A stretch of 64,000 nt of DNA from Nocardia sp. NRRL S-836 (GTDB lineage: Bacteria > Actinomycetota > Actinomycetes > Mycobacteriales > Pseudonocardiaceae). The position numbers and the translations under genes are program-made. Under the pieces are notes generated by a model. That model was not told where the DNA came from, made no database searches, and was given only the letters and a program-made list of their open reading frames with translations. Position 1 is the stretch's first letter, and every line of letters begins with the position of its first letter. The stretch is taken from positions 10,596 through 74,595 of the forward strand of contig NZ_LGDY01000113.1 of assembly GCF_001279525.1 (NCBI RefSeq), in the 5' to 3' direction. Below are positions 42,035 through 51,330 of the stretch, piece by piece.

Positions 42035-42775
42035 ATGACGACCGACACCGTGACCGGGTCCGACTACGGCAACCTCGTGCGCTCGCACCTGACCCGCGTC
42101 GAGCAGCACAACGCCAGCGCGCTGGACGACGTGGCCGAGCTCGTGCTCGCCGCGGTGCAGGCCGACGGCATGATCCTCACCGCGGGCGCGGGCCACTCGC
42201 TGGCGGCCGTCGCCGAGACCTTCTACCGCGCGGGCGGCCTGGCCTGCGTGCGCCCGATCTACCACCCCGAGCTGCTGCCGATGCACGGCGCGATCAGCAG
42301 CACGTCCGCCGAACGCCGCTCCGGTCTCGCGGGCGAGGTGCTGCGCGACGCCGGTCTCGCCCCGCACGACGTGCTGTTCGTGTTCTCCACCTCCGGCGTC
42401 AACCACTACCCGGTGGAGCTCGCCCTCCAGGCGGCCGAAGCGGGCTGCCCGGTCGTCGCCGTCACGTCGGTGTCCGCGAGCGCGCAGGCACCGCGCCGGG
42501 CCGGCACCACGCTGGCCGAGGTCGCGACCGTCGTGCTGGACAACCTCGTGCCGCCCGGCGACGCCACCTACCCGGTGCAGGCACCGGTGACCGCGGCCGT
42601 CTCGACGCTCGCGACGACGTTCCTGTGGAACCTGCTGATGGTGCGGCTGTTCGACAAGGCGACCGAGACGGGCGTGCCGCTGCCGTTGTGGCGCAGCGCG
42701 AACGTCGAGGGCGGCGACGCGGCCAACGCCGAGATGCTCCGGCACTACCAGACGCGCATCCCGCAGCTGGGCTAG
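42035..42775 (+). CDS. SIS-domain phosphosugar-binding protein
   Basis: 246 aa. GMILTAGAGHSLAAVAETFYRAGGL and VLFVFSTSGVNHYPVELALQAAEAGCPVVAVTS in blocks give the two loops (AGHS and STSG) of the sugar isomerase fold. It resembles N-acetylmuramate-6-P etherase-like and other stand-alone SIS proteins, without a catalytic domain of its own that I can identify. ATG 42035 begins after TACTACTGGGCCGC and may be leaderless. Followed by a penicillin-binding protein, which is compatible with amino-sugar or wall metabolism. Confidence 0.84.
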   Translation: MTTDTVTGSDYGNLVRSHLTRVEQHNASALDDVAELVLAAVQADGMILTAGAGHSLAAVAETFYRAGGLACVRPIYHPELLPMHGAISSTSAERRSGLAGEVLRDAGLAPHDVLFVFSTSGVNHYPVELALQAAEAGCPVVAVTSVSASAQAPRRAGTTLAEVATVVLDNLVPPGDATYPVQAPVTAAVSTLATTFLWNLLMVRLFDKATETGVPLPLWRSANVEGGDAANAEMLRHYQTRIPQLG

Positions 42776-42881
42776 TCCTTCGGGCCGGACTGCCCGGATC
42801 TGCTGGAGATGTACACAGCACCTCCACATCTTGTGGTTAACCTCCCACCGGGGAATGACCTACCTGGGGGGAGCTTCACCC

Positions 42882-44444
42882 GTGGAACGGAAGACACGCA
42901 GATTCGTGCTGATCGGCGGGGCGCTCGTCACGGCCACCATCGTGGGCGTGGCGGGCGTGCTGGTGTGGGGCGGCGGCGCGGCCGGCTCCACCGAGCAGCC
43001 GGTCGAGCCGGTGGTGGACTCGCCGAGCTCGGTGGCGCAGTCGTTCGTGAACAAGCTGTTCAGCGCCGACGCCACGGCCGCGGCAGCGCTGACCGACGCG
43101 CCGGAGCCGGCCGCCAAGGCGTTCGCCGCGACGCGGTCGGGCATGGGCACCTCGGCCTACCAGGCCCGGCTGCTCGTCGTGCCGACCCTCGCGGAGGGCG
43201 CGACCACGACCGAGATCCCGGCCTCGGTGACGTGGACGATGCCGAACTCGGCCGCGCTGAAGTACGACGTGAAGATCGGCCTGCAGCTCTCGGGCACGAC
43301 GTGGAAGGTCCACTGGACGCCCGCGCTGGTGCACCCGCAGCTCACCGAGGGCGGCTCGCTCGTCTACCGCAAGGCCCTCGCGGACGGCGCCCTGCTCGGC
43401 CGGGACGGCAAGCCGCTGGTGCAGGGCTCGCTGCCGGAAGGCCTCTACACGACGATCACGGGCGCGGCGGGTGACCTGAAGGGCACCGACGGCTGGGAGG
43501 TCGGTCTCTCGAACGGCACCGCATTCGTGGCGCTCGACGGCAAGAAGCCGGAGATGGGCGAGAAGCTCACCGTCACGATCGACCCGGCCCGCCAGGCCGC
43601 CGCGCAGGCCGCCGTCGACGCGCTGCCGCAGGGTGCCGCGATCGTCGCCGTCGACCCGGCCACGACCGAGGTCCTCGCGGTGGCCCAGAACAAGGCGCTG
43701 GCCGGCACCAACCCGTTCGTCGGCCGCTACGCGCCCGGTTCGACGATGAAGATCGTGACCGCCGCCGCGGCGATGGAGGCCGGACTGGTCCAGTCCGGCA
43801 CCGCGGTGCCCTGCCCCGCCCGCGCCACCATCGGCACGCGCACGGTGAACAACGCCGGTTTCGGTCACGAGTCGCTGCCGTTCCACACCGCGTTCGCCCT
43901 GTCCTGCAACACGACCTTCGGCGAGCTCGGCCTGAAGCTGCCCGCCACGGCGTTGCCGGACATGGCCAAGCGCTTCGGTCTCGGCGCCGACTGGGACATG
44001 GCCGGTGCGTCCACCAACACCGGCAAGGTGCCGCCCGCGACCGGTGACCAGCAGGTGGAGAACAGCTTCGGCCAGGGCAACGTCCAGGCCAGCCCGTTCG
44101 GCATGGCCCTGGTCGCCGCGACCGTCGCGTCCGGCCGCACGCCGACCCCGACCCTGCTGCGCGGCCGGGTCGGCACACCCGGCGACGTCGGCGCGGCGCC
44201 ACCCCGCGCGGCACTGCCCGCGTTGCGGCAGATGATGACCGAGGTCGTGACCAGCGGCACGGCGAAGCAGCTCGCCGGGTTCCGCGGCCTGGCGGGCAAG
44301 ACCGGCACCGCCGAGGCCGGTGGCGGCACCGCGCACGGCTGGTTCGTCGGCTACCAGGGCAACGTGGCGTTCGCGGTGTTCGTGGAGAACGCCGGTTCGT
44401 CGCAGAGCGCCCTGAACGCGACCGCCGCGTTCCTCAAGGGCTGA
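42882..44444 (+). CDS. Penicillin-binding transpeptidase with NTF2-like N-terminal domain (class B-like)
   Basis: 520 aa. A membrane anchor (FVLIGGALVTATIVGVAGVLVW), an MecA-N/NTF2-like domain (SVAQSFVNKLFSADATAAAAL to TWKVHWTPALVHP), a short linker domain and a transpeptidase domain with APGSTMKIVTAA (SxxK), SCNTTFGELG (SxN) and GKTGTAEAGG (KTG). The layout matches mycobacterial Rv2864c-like PBPs, though without a lipobox Cys. It cross-links peptidoglycan. GTG 42882 has GGGGGGAGC 8 nt upstream; ATG 42855 is the alternative. Confidence 0.92.
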   Translation: MERKTRRFVLIGGALVTATIVGVAGVLVWGGGAAGSTEQPVEPVVDSPSSVAQSFVNKLFSADATAAAALTDAPEPAAKAFAATRSGMGTSAYQARLLVVPTLAEGATTTEIPASVTWTMPNSAALKYDVKIGLQLSGTTWKVHWTPALVHPQLTEGGSLVYRKALADGALLGRDGKPLVQGSLPEGLYTTITGAAGDLKGTDGWEVGLSNGTAFVALDGKKPEMGEKLTVTIDPARQAAAQAAVDALPQGAAIVAVDPATTEVLAVAQNKALAGTNPFVGRYAPGSTMKIVTAAAAMEAGLVQSGTAVPCPARATIGTRTVNNAGFGHESLPFHTAFALSCNTTFGELGLKLPATALPDMAKRFGLGADWDMAGASTNTGKVPPATGDQQVENSFGQGNVQASPFGMALVAATVASGRTPTPTLLRGRVGTPGDVGAAPPRAALPALRQMMTEVVTSGTAKQLAGFRGLAGKTGTAEAGGGTAHGWFVGYQGNVAFAVFVENAGSSQSALNATAAFLKG

Positions 44445-44455
44445 TCCCGCGGTGT

Positions 44456-44482
44456 CCGCCGGGGACGCGCCGTCCCCGGCGG
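44456..44482. terminator. Perfect 12-bp hairpin after the PBP gene
   Basis: CCGCCGGGGACG (44456-44467) and CGTCCCCGGCGG (44471-44482) pair fully around a CGC loop, 12 nt after the stop. No U-tract, typical of high-GC terminators. Confidence 0.75.
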
Positions 44483-44495
44483 AACGCCCCAGGTG

Positions 44496-44536
44496 AAACA
44501 CCTCGGGCGAGACACCTCGGGCGAGACACCTCGGGC
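44496..44536. repeat. Three tandem 14-bp repeats
   Basis: The unit GAGACACCTCGGGC occurs perfectly at 44509-44522 and 44523-44536, with a slightly altered first copy at 44496-44508. Apart from these and the terminator hairpin I see nothing in the 313-nt gap 44445-44757. Confidence 0.8.
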
Positions 44537-44744
44537 GGAGTGCCGCGGTGACCGCGACCGCCCGCCGGCTCCCCCGGTGCGACGGACGCCCGGCGTCCGT
44601 GCCGGTCCGGTGTGCACCGTCCTGCGACGCGCACCCACCACGTCAACCGATCGCCCACTGACCCTGATGTCCGCCCTATGGCTGACGGGGCGGCAGCTTG
44701 CGGCCAGACGCGCCTCTTCGGCCGCGCGACGCTTCGGCGATCGA

Positions 44745-44750
44745 TACGGT
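44745..44750 (+). promoter_or_regulatory. TACGGT -10 element of a leaderless transcript
   Basis: TACGGT fits TANNNT and ends 7 nt before ATG 44758, with no Shine-Dalgarno, so the membrane protein gene is probably leaderless. Confidence 0.4.
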
Positions 44751-44757
44751 CGCCGTC

Positions 44758-45324
44758 ATGAGGGGTACGTGGAACGTCCCGTTCACCGGTGTTCTGCTCG
44801 GCATCACCGTCCTGCTGCTCGCCGACCCGCTGATTCCCGGCTCCGCCTGGTGGCTGTCACCGCTGCTGTGCACCGGCGTGGCGACCGTGAGCACGCTGCT
44901 GATCAGCTTCGGCGTGAACACCATCCCCGGCGCCTCAGCGCGGTTCGTCGCCGGCCTCACCTCAGGACTGCTCCTCGCCGCCACGGTCGGCTCGGTCGTG
45001 GCGACCCCCGCGGGAACGGGCTCGACGCTGGAGGCGATCGTGCCGGGCGCGGCGCCGTTCCTGCTGTTCCGCGCCGTGGTGGCGACTGCGGACATGCTCA
45101 CACCGTCGTTCACCGTGTCGTTGCTGGCGGGGTTGACGGGGACGGCGGTGTACACGGCCGCGGTGCCGCTGGTGGCAGCCAAGCACCCGGGCCTGTCGCT
45201 CTGGGCGTGCCTGGGGATCGCGGCGGTGATCGGGTACGTGGAGGGGATGCTCGTCGGTGCCGCGCTCCGGCCGCTCTTCGCAGCCGAGAGCCCGGCGGGC
45301 GGAACGGATCGCCCACGGGCCTGA
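44758..45324 (+). CDS. Hypothetical polytopic membrane protein
   Basis: 188 aa with about six hydrophobic helices (VPFTGVLLGITVLLLADPLI, WWLSPLLCTGVATVSTLLISF, FVAGLTSGLLLAATVGSVVA, and three more), short loops and a polar C-terminus. I do not recognise the family; no transport or enzymatic motif stands out. ATG 44758 is chosen over a frame extension to 44698 because of the leaderless promoter and because the first helix begins soon after. Convergent to the ABC exporter. Confidence 0.7.
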   Translation: MRGTWNVPFTGVLLGITVLLLADPLIPGSAWWLSPLLCTGVATVSTLLISFGVNTIPGASARFVAGLTSGLLLAATVGSVVATPAGTGSTLEAIVPGAAPFLLFRAVVATADMLTPSFTVSLLAGLTGTAVYTAAVPLVAAKHPGLSLWACLGIAAVIGYVEGMLVGAALRPLFAAESPAGGTDRPRA

Positions 45325-45511
45325 GCACGGCAACCCCGCGGCCCGGTCCGCACAGCCGTTTCCGCTCCAGCGCCACGGCACTCGGCGTCCACAGCACCGC
45401 GGCGCCCAGCCGTTGCGCGGCACCGAAATCCAGCCACCCCGCCCAGGCCACCTCGCCCGGTCCAACCGCCAACCCCTGGCCACCGGCCGCCGCGTGCGCA
45501 GGCGGCGCCGG

Positions 45512-47398
45512 TCAGGACGTCGCGGCCTCCGCACGCGCGCTGAACTTCCGCGTCGGTAAGACCTCGACCACGGGCGGCTCGGCGAACTGCGTGTTGTACA
45601 GGTCCGCGTACCGGCCCTCCGCCGCCATCAGCTCGGTGTGCGTGCCGCGTTCCACGATGTCCCCGTGCTCCAGCACGAGGATCTGGTCGGCGTTGCGGAT
45701 CGTGGACAGCCGGTGCGCGATGACCAGCGCCGTCCGGCCCAGCAACGCCTCCGTGAGCGCCGCCTGCACGGCCGCCTCCGACTCGGAGTCGAGGTGCGCG
45801 GTCGCCTCGTCCAGGATCACCACGCGCGGCTTCGCCAGCAGCAGGCGCGCGATCGTCAGCCGCTGCCGTTCACCGCCGGAGAGGCGGTAGCCGCGCTCGC
45901 CGACCACCGTGTCGAGCTGGTCGGGCAGCGAGGTGACCAGGTCGAGCAGCCGGGCCCGCCGCAGCGCGTCCCAGAGCTCGTCGTCGGACGCGCCCGGCGA
46001 CGCGTACTCCAGGTTCGCGCGGATCGTGTCGTGGAACAGGTGGCCGTCCTGCGTGACCACGCCGACCGTGGAGCGCAGCGAGTCGAACGTGAGGTCTCGT
46101 ACGTCCACATCGGACAGCCGGACGGCACCGGAGTCGATGTCGTACAGGCGCGGGACCAGGGAGGCCAGTGTCGACTTGCCGGCGCCGGACGAGCCGACCA
46201 CCGCGACCAGCTGACCGGCTTCGGCCTTGAAGCTGATGCCGTGCAGCACTTCCTCGCCGCCGCGGGTGTCCAATGTGGCCACCGACTCCAGCGACGCCAG
46301 CGACACCTTCGCCGCGGACGGGTAGGCGAACCGGACGTCGTCGAACTCGACCGACACCGGGCCGTCGGGCACCGAGCGGGCGCCGGGCCGTTCCTGGATC
46401 ATCGGCTCCAGGTCCAGGACCTCGAAGACCCGCTCGAACGACACCAGCGCCGTCATCACGTCGACACGGGCGTTGGCCAGCGCGGTGAGCGGCGCGTAGA
46501 GGCGGGTCAGCAGCAGCGCCAGCGACACCACGGTGCCGGCGGCCAGGTGACCGGTCAGCGCCAGGTAGCCGCCGAGGCCGTAGACCAGGGCCTGCGCGAG
46601 CGCCGACACCAGCGTGAGGCCGGTCATGAACCAGCGCGTGGCCATGGCGGTGCGGATGCCGATGTCGCGGACCTGCGCGGCCTTGTCCGAGAACTCCTGC
46701 TCCTCGCGGTCGGGGCGGCCGAAGAGCTTCACCAGGGTCGCGCCGGGAGCGGAGAACCGCTCGGTCGACTGGGTGACCATCGAGGCGTTGAGCGCGGAGG
46801 CCTCGCGCTGCATGTCGGCCATCCGCCGGCCCATCCGCTTGGCGGGCAGCACGAACACCGGCAGCAGCACCAGCGCCAGCGCGGTGACCTGCCACGACAG
46901 GGTGAACATCACGCCCAGCGACAGGGCCAGCTGGATGATGTTCGTGACGAAGCCCGACAGCGTCGAGGTGAAGGCGCGCTGGGCGCCGATCACGTCGTTG
47001 TTCAGCCGCGACACCAGCGCACCGGTGCGCGTGCGGGTGAAGAACGCGACCGGCATCTTCTGCACATGGCCGAACACGGCCCGGCGCAGGTCGTAGATCA
47101 GTCCCTCGCCGATGCGCGTGGACTGCCACCGCTCCACGACCCCCAGCCCGGCGTCGACCAGCGCGATCACGGCGATCACGACGGCCAGCCACACCACCAC
47201 CGAGGGCACGGCGCCGCCCACGATCGCGTCGACCACGCGACCGGCGAGCAGCGGGGTCGACACGGCGAGGACCGAGGACACCACCGTGAGCAGGAGGAAC
47301 ACCACGAGCTTCGCCCGATGCGGCCGGGCGAAGGCCAGTACGCGCCGGAAGGTGCCGCGGCGCACCTTCGTCGGCGCGTCCGCGGTCACCCCCATCAT
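45512..47398 (-). CDS. ABC exporter, fused permease and ATPase
   Basis: 628 aa. Six-helix type I exporter domain (FRRVLAFARPHRAKLVVFLLL to about 320), then a nucleotide-binding domain: VGSSGAGKST (Walker A), VTQDGHLFHDTI (Q loop), LSGGERQRLTIARLL (signature), VVILDEATAHLD (Walker B) and IAHRLST. It most resembles lipid/drug exporters of the MsbA type; substrate unknown. ATG 47398 was chosen over upstream GTG 47425, but neither has a strong ribosome binding site. It stands alone on the minus strand. Confidence 0.9.
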   Translation of the reverse strand: MMGVTADAPTKVRRGTFRRVLAFARPHRAKLVVFLLLTVVSSVLAVSTPLLAGRVVDAIVGGAVPSVVVWLAVVIAVIALVDAGLGVVERWQSTRIGEGLIYDLRRAVFGHVQKMPVAFFTRTRTGALVSRLNNDVIGAQRAFTSTLSGFVTNIIQLALSLGVMFTLSWQVTALALVLLPVFVLPAKRMGRRMADMQREASALNASMVTQSTERFSAPGATLVKLFGRPDREEQEFSDKAAQVRDIGIRTAMATRWFMTGLTLVSALAQALVYGLGGYLALTGHLAAGTVVSLALLLTRLYAPLTALANARVDVMTALVSFERVFEVLDLEPMIQERPGARSVPDGPVSVEFDDVRFAYPSAAKVSLASLESVATLDTRGGEEVLHGISFKAEAGQLVAVVGSSGAGKSTLASLVPRLYDIDSGAVRLSDVDVRDLTFDSLRSTVGVVTQDGHLFHDTIRANLEYASPGASDDELWDALRRARLLDLVTSLPDQLDTVVGERGYRLSGGERQRLTIARLLLAKPRVVILDEATAHLDSESEAAVQAALTEALLGRTALVIAHRLSTIRNADQILVLEHGDIVERGTHTELMAAEGRYADLYNTQFAEPPVVEVLPTRKFSARAEAATS

Positions 47399-47528
47399 GA
47401 ATCGCCAGGAGCTGTAGCCGTCCACGCCTCTAAGAACAGCACAGCGGTCCGACAATTCCTGAACAGAACGCCTGGAGAGCTCGTTCAGCTCTGAGCGGAC
47501 ACCCGCCCGAACCGTCGGTTCCGGGCCG

Positions 47529-48344
47529 TCAGCCCTGGGCGGACATCAGTTCGGCGAGCGAGCGGATCCGGCGCAGCTGCGCGGCGCGCTCGGCGGCCAG
47601 CTGGTCGGCGAGCGGCACGCCGGAGGCCGCCGACGCCACCAGCGCCAGCGTCTCGGTCACCGCGCCCGCCATCGGCTTGAGCACGGACGCGACCAGCGCC
47701 TCGACCGCCGTGTCGAGGTCGGCCGCGGGCACGACGGAGTTCGCGAGGCCGATCCGCAGCGACTCGTCGGCGGGCACCCGCCGGGAGGTCACGCAGATCT
47801 CGGCCGCGCGCGAGTAGCCCACGAGGCGCACCAATGGCAGCGTGCCGCCGAGGTCGGGCACCAGGCCCAGCCCGGTCTCGGCCATGCAGAACTGCGCGTC
47901 CTCGGTGAGCACGCGGAAGTCGCACGCCAGCGCCAGCTGGAAGCCCGCGCCGATGGCATGCCCCTGCACGGCGGCGATCGTCACGCGTGCCGGGTCGCTC
48001 AGCCAGGTGAACCCGGCCTGGTACGAGGCGATCCGCGCGTCCGCCTCGGCGGGCGGCAGCGCGAGCATCCCCGGCAGGCCACCGGGTTCTCCGTCGACCG
48101 GCTCACCGGTGAACATGCGCCGGTCCAGCCCTGCCGAGAAGGCACGGCCGGCACCCCGGACGACCACGACGCGGACGTCCGGGTCCAGCTGCTCACCGAT
48201 GTGCCGCAACGCCTGCCAGGTGGCGGGCGTCTGCGCGTTGAGCACGTCGGGACGATCGAGCGTGATGGTGGCGACCGGTCCGGTCAGCGCGAGCCGAACG
48301 CCACCGCGCTCGAGCACACCAGCGTCGACTGCGGGCACTGGCAT
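47529..48344 (-). CDS. Enoyl-CoA hydratase/isomerase family protein
   Basis: 271 aa crotonase-fold protein. VVVRGAGRAFSAGLDRRMF and VQGHAIGAGFQLALACDFRV form the oxyanion hole; both catalytic Glu positions of hydratases appear to be present (CMAETGLGLVPDLGGT and YSRAAEICVTSRR). It probably hydrates a 2-enoyl-CoA, but the family is broad. ATG 48344 follows CCGGAGGTAACGCC. No other beta-oxidation genes are next to it. Confidence 0.9.
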   Translation of the reverse strand: MPVPAVDAGVLERGGVRLALTGPVATITLDRPDVLNAQTPATWQALRHIGEQLDPDVRVVVVRGAGRAFSAGLDRRMFTGEPVDGEPGGLPGMLALPPAEADARIASYQAGFTWLSDPARVTIAAVQGHAIGAGFQLALACDFRVLTEDAQFCMAETGLGLVPDLGGTLPLVRLVGYSRAAEICVTSRRVPADESLRIGLANSVVPAADLDTAVEALVASVLKPMAGAVTETLALVASAASGVPLADQLAAERAAQLRRIRSLAELMSAQG

Positions 48345-48402
48345 GGCGTTACCTCCGGCGGACTAGAAGCTAGTTACCGGAGAGTAGCAGTCTGGGTTGT
48401 GG

Positions 48403-48612
48403 CTACTTCTTCTTCGTCCGGGTGGCGCCACCGCGGCCGCGCAGCGTGACGCCGGATTCCGACAGAACCCGGTGCACGAAGCCGTAGGAACGCCCGGTGC
48501 TCTCGGCCAGAGCCCGGATGCTCGCGCCCTTTTCGTACTTCTTCTTCAGGTCAGCGGCCAGCTTGTCCCGCGTGGCGCCGGTGATCCGGGCACCCTTCTT
48601 CAGGTCAGCCAC
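48403..48612 (-). CDS. Small helix-turn-helix DNA-binding protein
   Basis: 69 aa. Basic ends (ADLKKGARITG and GGATRTKKK) flank an HTH, EKGASIRALAESTGRSYGFVHRVLSESG. This short form is widespread in actinomycetes and is annotated simply as a helix-turn-helix protein; its role is not known to me. GTG 48612 follows GGGACGAG closely. A 58-nt gap separates it from the hydratase gene downstream. Confidence 0.85.
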   Translation of the reverse strand: MADLKKGARITGATRDKLAADLKKKYEKGASIRALAESTGRSYGFVHRVLSESGVTLRGRGGATRTKKK

Positions 48613-48787
48613 CTCGTCCCGCCTTCCGTACGAGCAGGTCGGGCCGTTCTACGGCCCCTGTCGTCGCAATGATCGAACAGGTTCACGCAGAACGCCAGGT
48701 GATCAAGCCAAGAGATCGCCGAACGGTCGATTCGATCACGCTCAGTTGATCAAAGGGTGCGCTCGGTAGTCCTTTGGTGGGTGGAGA

Positions 48788-50416
48788 TCACGCGAGCTGC
48801 ACGAGCTCGAGGTAGTCCTCCGACCAGTGGTCCTCTGTGCCGTCGGGCAGCAGGATCACCCGCTCGGGCTCCAGCGCCTCGACCGCGCCGGGGTCGTGCG
48901 TCACGAGGACGACCGCGCCCTCGTAGCGCCGCAACGCGTCGAGCACCTGCTCGCGCGAGGCCGGGTCGAGGTTGTTGGTGGGCTCGTCGAGCAGCAGCAC
49001 GTTCGCGGCGGAGGACACCAGACCGGCCAGTGCCAGCCGGGTCTTCTCGCCACCGGACAACGTGCCCGCGGGCTGGTCCAGCTGCTCGCCGGTGAACAGG
49101 AACGTGCCGAGCAACGACCGCAGCCGCTGCTCCTGCTCGTCCGGCGCCATGTGCCGGATGTTCTCCCACACCGACGCGCCGTGGTCGAGCGTCTCGTGCT
49201 CCTGCGCGAAGTAGCCGATCTTCAGGCCGTGGCCGGGGACGACCTTGCCCGCGTCGGCCTTCTCGCCGCCGCCCAGCAACCGCAGCAGCGTCGTCTTGCC
49301 GGCGCCGTTGAACCCGAGCACGACGACGCGGGAACCCTTGTCGATGGCGAGGTCGACGCCGGTGAAGATCTCCAGCGAGCCGTAGGACTTGCTCAGACCC
49401 TCTGCCATCAAAGGGGTTTTGCCGCACGGGGCGGGCGCCGGGAAGCTGATCTTCGCGACCTTGTCGCTCTGGCGCACGTCGTCGAGACCGTCGAGCAGCT
49501 TCTGCGCGCGCTTCGCCATGTTCTGCGCCGCAACGGCCTTCGTGGCCTTCGCGCCCATCTTGGCGGCCTGCGTCATCAGCGCGCCGGCCTTCTTCTCGGC
49601 GTTGGCGCGCTCACGGCGGCGGCGCTTCTCGTCCGTCGCACGGGCTTCGAGGTACTTCTTCCAGCCGAGGTTGTAGATGTCGACCTCGCCGCGGATGGCG
49701 TCGAGGAACCACACCTTGTTCACGACGTCGTCGAGCAGCTCCACGTCGTGCGAGATCACGACGAGACCGCCGTCGTGCGACTTGAGGAACCCGCGCAGCC
49801 ACGTGATCGAGTCGGCGTCGAGGTGGTTGGTCGGCTCGTCGATCAGCAGGATCGTGCTCGACTTGGCACCGATGCCCGCCTCCGAGGCGGCGAACAGGAT
49901 GCGGGCCAGCTCGACGCGGCGGCGCTGACCACCCGACAGCGTGCTCAGCGGCTGCGCGAGCACCCGGTCCGGCAGGCCGAGGTTCGAGCAGATGCGCGCG
50001 GCCTCGGACTCGGCGGCGTACCCGCCGAGCGCGGCGAAGCGCTCTTCGAGCTTGCCGTAGCGGGTGACGGCCACGTCGAGCTCGCCGGGGTCGACCAGCT
50101 CGGCCATCTTCGTCTGGGCCTTCTCCATCTCGCGGAGCAGCTGGTCGAGGCCGCGCGCGGACAGCACGCGGTCCTTGGCGATGACCGACAGGTCGCCCTC
50201 ACGCGGGTCCTGCGGCAGGTAGCCGAGCTCGCCCTTGCGCGTGACGGAACCGCCGTAGGGCTGGCCCTCACCGGCGAGAACGCGCAGCGAGGTGGTCTTG
50301 CCCGCGCCGTTGCGGCCCACGAGGCCGATCCGGTCGCCGGGCTGGACGCGCAGGTTGGCGCCGCTCACGAGAATGCGTGAGCCCGCGCGCAACTCCATGT
50401 CGGTTGCGGTGATCAA
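48788..50416 (-). CDS. ABC-F family ATP-binding protein
   Basis: 542 aa with two ATPase domains and no membrane segment. The first has VGRNGAGKTTSLRVL, LSGGQRRRVELARIL and LLIDEPTNHLD; the linker (RARRRERANAEKKAGAL region, about 290-325) is charged and helical; the second has LGFNGAGKTTLLRLL, LSGGEKTRLALAGL and LLLDEPTNNLD. ABC-F proteins act on the ribosome, in translation or antibiotic protection. TTG 50416 (LITATDMELRAG) follows GGAG; the family usually begins MITATD, so the longer frame to 50455 is rejected. Confidence 0.93.
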   Translation of the reverse strand: MITATDMELRAGSRILVSGANLRVQPGDRIGLVGRNGAGKTTSLRVLAGEGQPYGGSVTRKGELGYLPQDPREGDLSVIAKDRVLSARGLDQLLREMEKAQTKMAELVDPGELDVAVTRYGKLEERFAALGGYAAESEAARICSNLGLPDRVLAQPLSTLSGGQRRRVELARILFAASEAGIGAKSSTILLIDEPTNHLDADSITWLRGFLKSHDGGLVVISHDVELLDDVVNKVWFLDAIRGEVDIYNLGWKKYLEARATDEKRRRRERANAEKKAGALMTQAAKMGAKATKAVAAQNMAKRAQKLLDGLDDVRQSDKVAKISFPAPAPCGKTPLMAEGLSKSYGSLEIFTGVDLAIDKGSRVVVLGFNGAGKTTLLRLLGGGEKADAGKVVPGHGLKIGYFAQEHETLDHGASVWENIRHMAPDEQEQRLRSLLGTFLFTGEQLDQPAGTLSGGEKTRLALAGLVSSAANVLLLDEPTNNLDPASREQVLDALRRYEGAVVLVTHDPGAVEALEPERVILLPDGTEDHWSEDYLELVQLA

Positions 50417-50551
50417 GAGAAACTCCGAGCAGTCGAGAAAATCCGGATACGGCAAAAGGTCGGCACGTCCGGTTCGGCCTACTCGAGGAGGATCACGCGG
50501 ACCATTCTACGGGTTGTCGCCCACCGAATTTCCCACGTGTGGCCGGACGCA

Positions 50552-50557
50552 TAGATT
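50552..50557 (+). promoter_or_regulatory. TAGATT -10 element of a leaderless SDR transcript
   Basis: TAGATT ends 8 nt before ATG 50566, again without a ribosome binding site. Third occurrence of this exact arrangement in the window. Confidence 0.5.
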
Positions 50558-50565
50558 CACCGGCC

Positions 50566-51330
50566 ATGAGCGACGACTTCTCGGGCAAGACCGCGCTGGT
50601 CACCGGCGCTTCCCGCGGCATCGGCCTCGGCATCGCGCGCGAGCTGCTCTCCCGCGGCGCCGCCGTGACGATCACCGGCCGCAAGGCCGACCAGCTGGCG
50701 GAGGCCGCCGCGCAGCTCGAAGCCGACACGGGCGGCCGCGTCCTCACGGTCGCCGGCAACGCGGGCGACGACGCCGCGCGCGAGGAGGCCGTGTCCCGCA
50801 CGGTCGCGGAGTTCGGCAGCCTGGACGTGCTGGTCAACAACACCGGCATCAACCCGCAGTTCGGGTTCCTGATGGACGCCGACCTCGCGGCCGTGCGCAA
50901 GATCTTCGACGTCAACGTGGTGGCGGCCCTGGGTTTCGTGCAGCTCGCGTGGAAGGCGTGGATGAGCGAGCACGGCGGCGCGGTCGTGAACGTCGCGTCC
51001 GTCGGCGGCATCCGCTCCACCGGCGTGATCGGCGCGTACGGGGCGTCGAAGGCGGCGCTGATCCGCCTGACCGAGGAGCTGGCGTGGCAGCTCGGGCCCA
51101 AGGTGAGGGTCAACGCCGTCGCACCGGCGGTGGTGAAGACGAAGTTCGCCGAGGCGTTGTGGAGCGGCCGCGAGGAGGAGGCGCAGCAGCAGTACCCGAT
51201 GAAGCGCCTCGGCACGCCGGAGGACGTTGCCGCGCTGGTGGCGTTCCTGTGCTCGGACGGGGCTTCGTGGATCACCGGGGAGACCGTGCGGGTGGACGGC
51301 GGGCTGCTCGCGACGGGCACGGCAGGCTGA
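50566..51330 (+). CDS. Short-chain dehydrogenase/reductase (FabG-like)
   Basis: 254 aa. ALVTGASRGIGLGIARELL is the NADP(H)-binding TGxxxGxG motif, VLVNNTGINPQFG follows, VNVASVGGIRSTGVIGAYGASKAAL holds the catalytic Ser, Tyr and Lys, and the C-terminus WITGETVRVDGGLLA is classical SDR. Probably an oxoacyl or keto reductase with unknown substrate. ATG 50566 fits the leaderless promoter. Its stop lies at the edge of the tandem-repeat array. Confidence 0.92.
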   Translation: MSDDFSGKTALVTGASRGIGLGIARELLSRGAAVTITGRKADQLAEAAAQLEADTGGRVLTVAGNAGDDAAREEAVSRTVAEFGSLDVLVNNTGINPQFGFLMDADLAAVRKIFDVNVVAALGFVQLAWKAWMSEHGGAVVNVASVGGIRSTGVIGAYGASKAALIRLTEELAWQLGPKVRVNAVAPAVVKTKFAEALWSGREEEAQQQYPMKRLGTPEDVAALVAFLCSDGASWITGETVRVDGGLLATGTAG

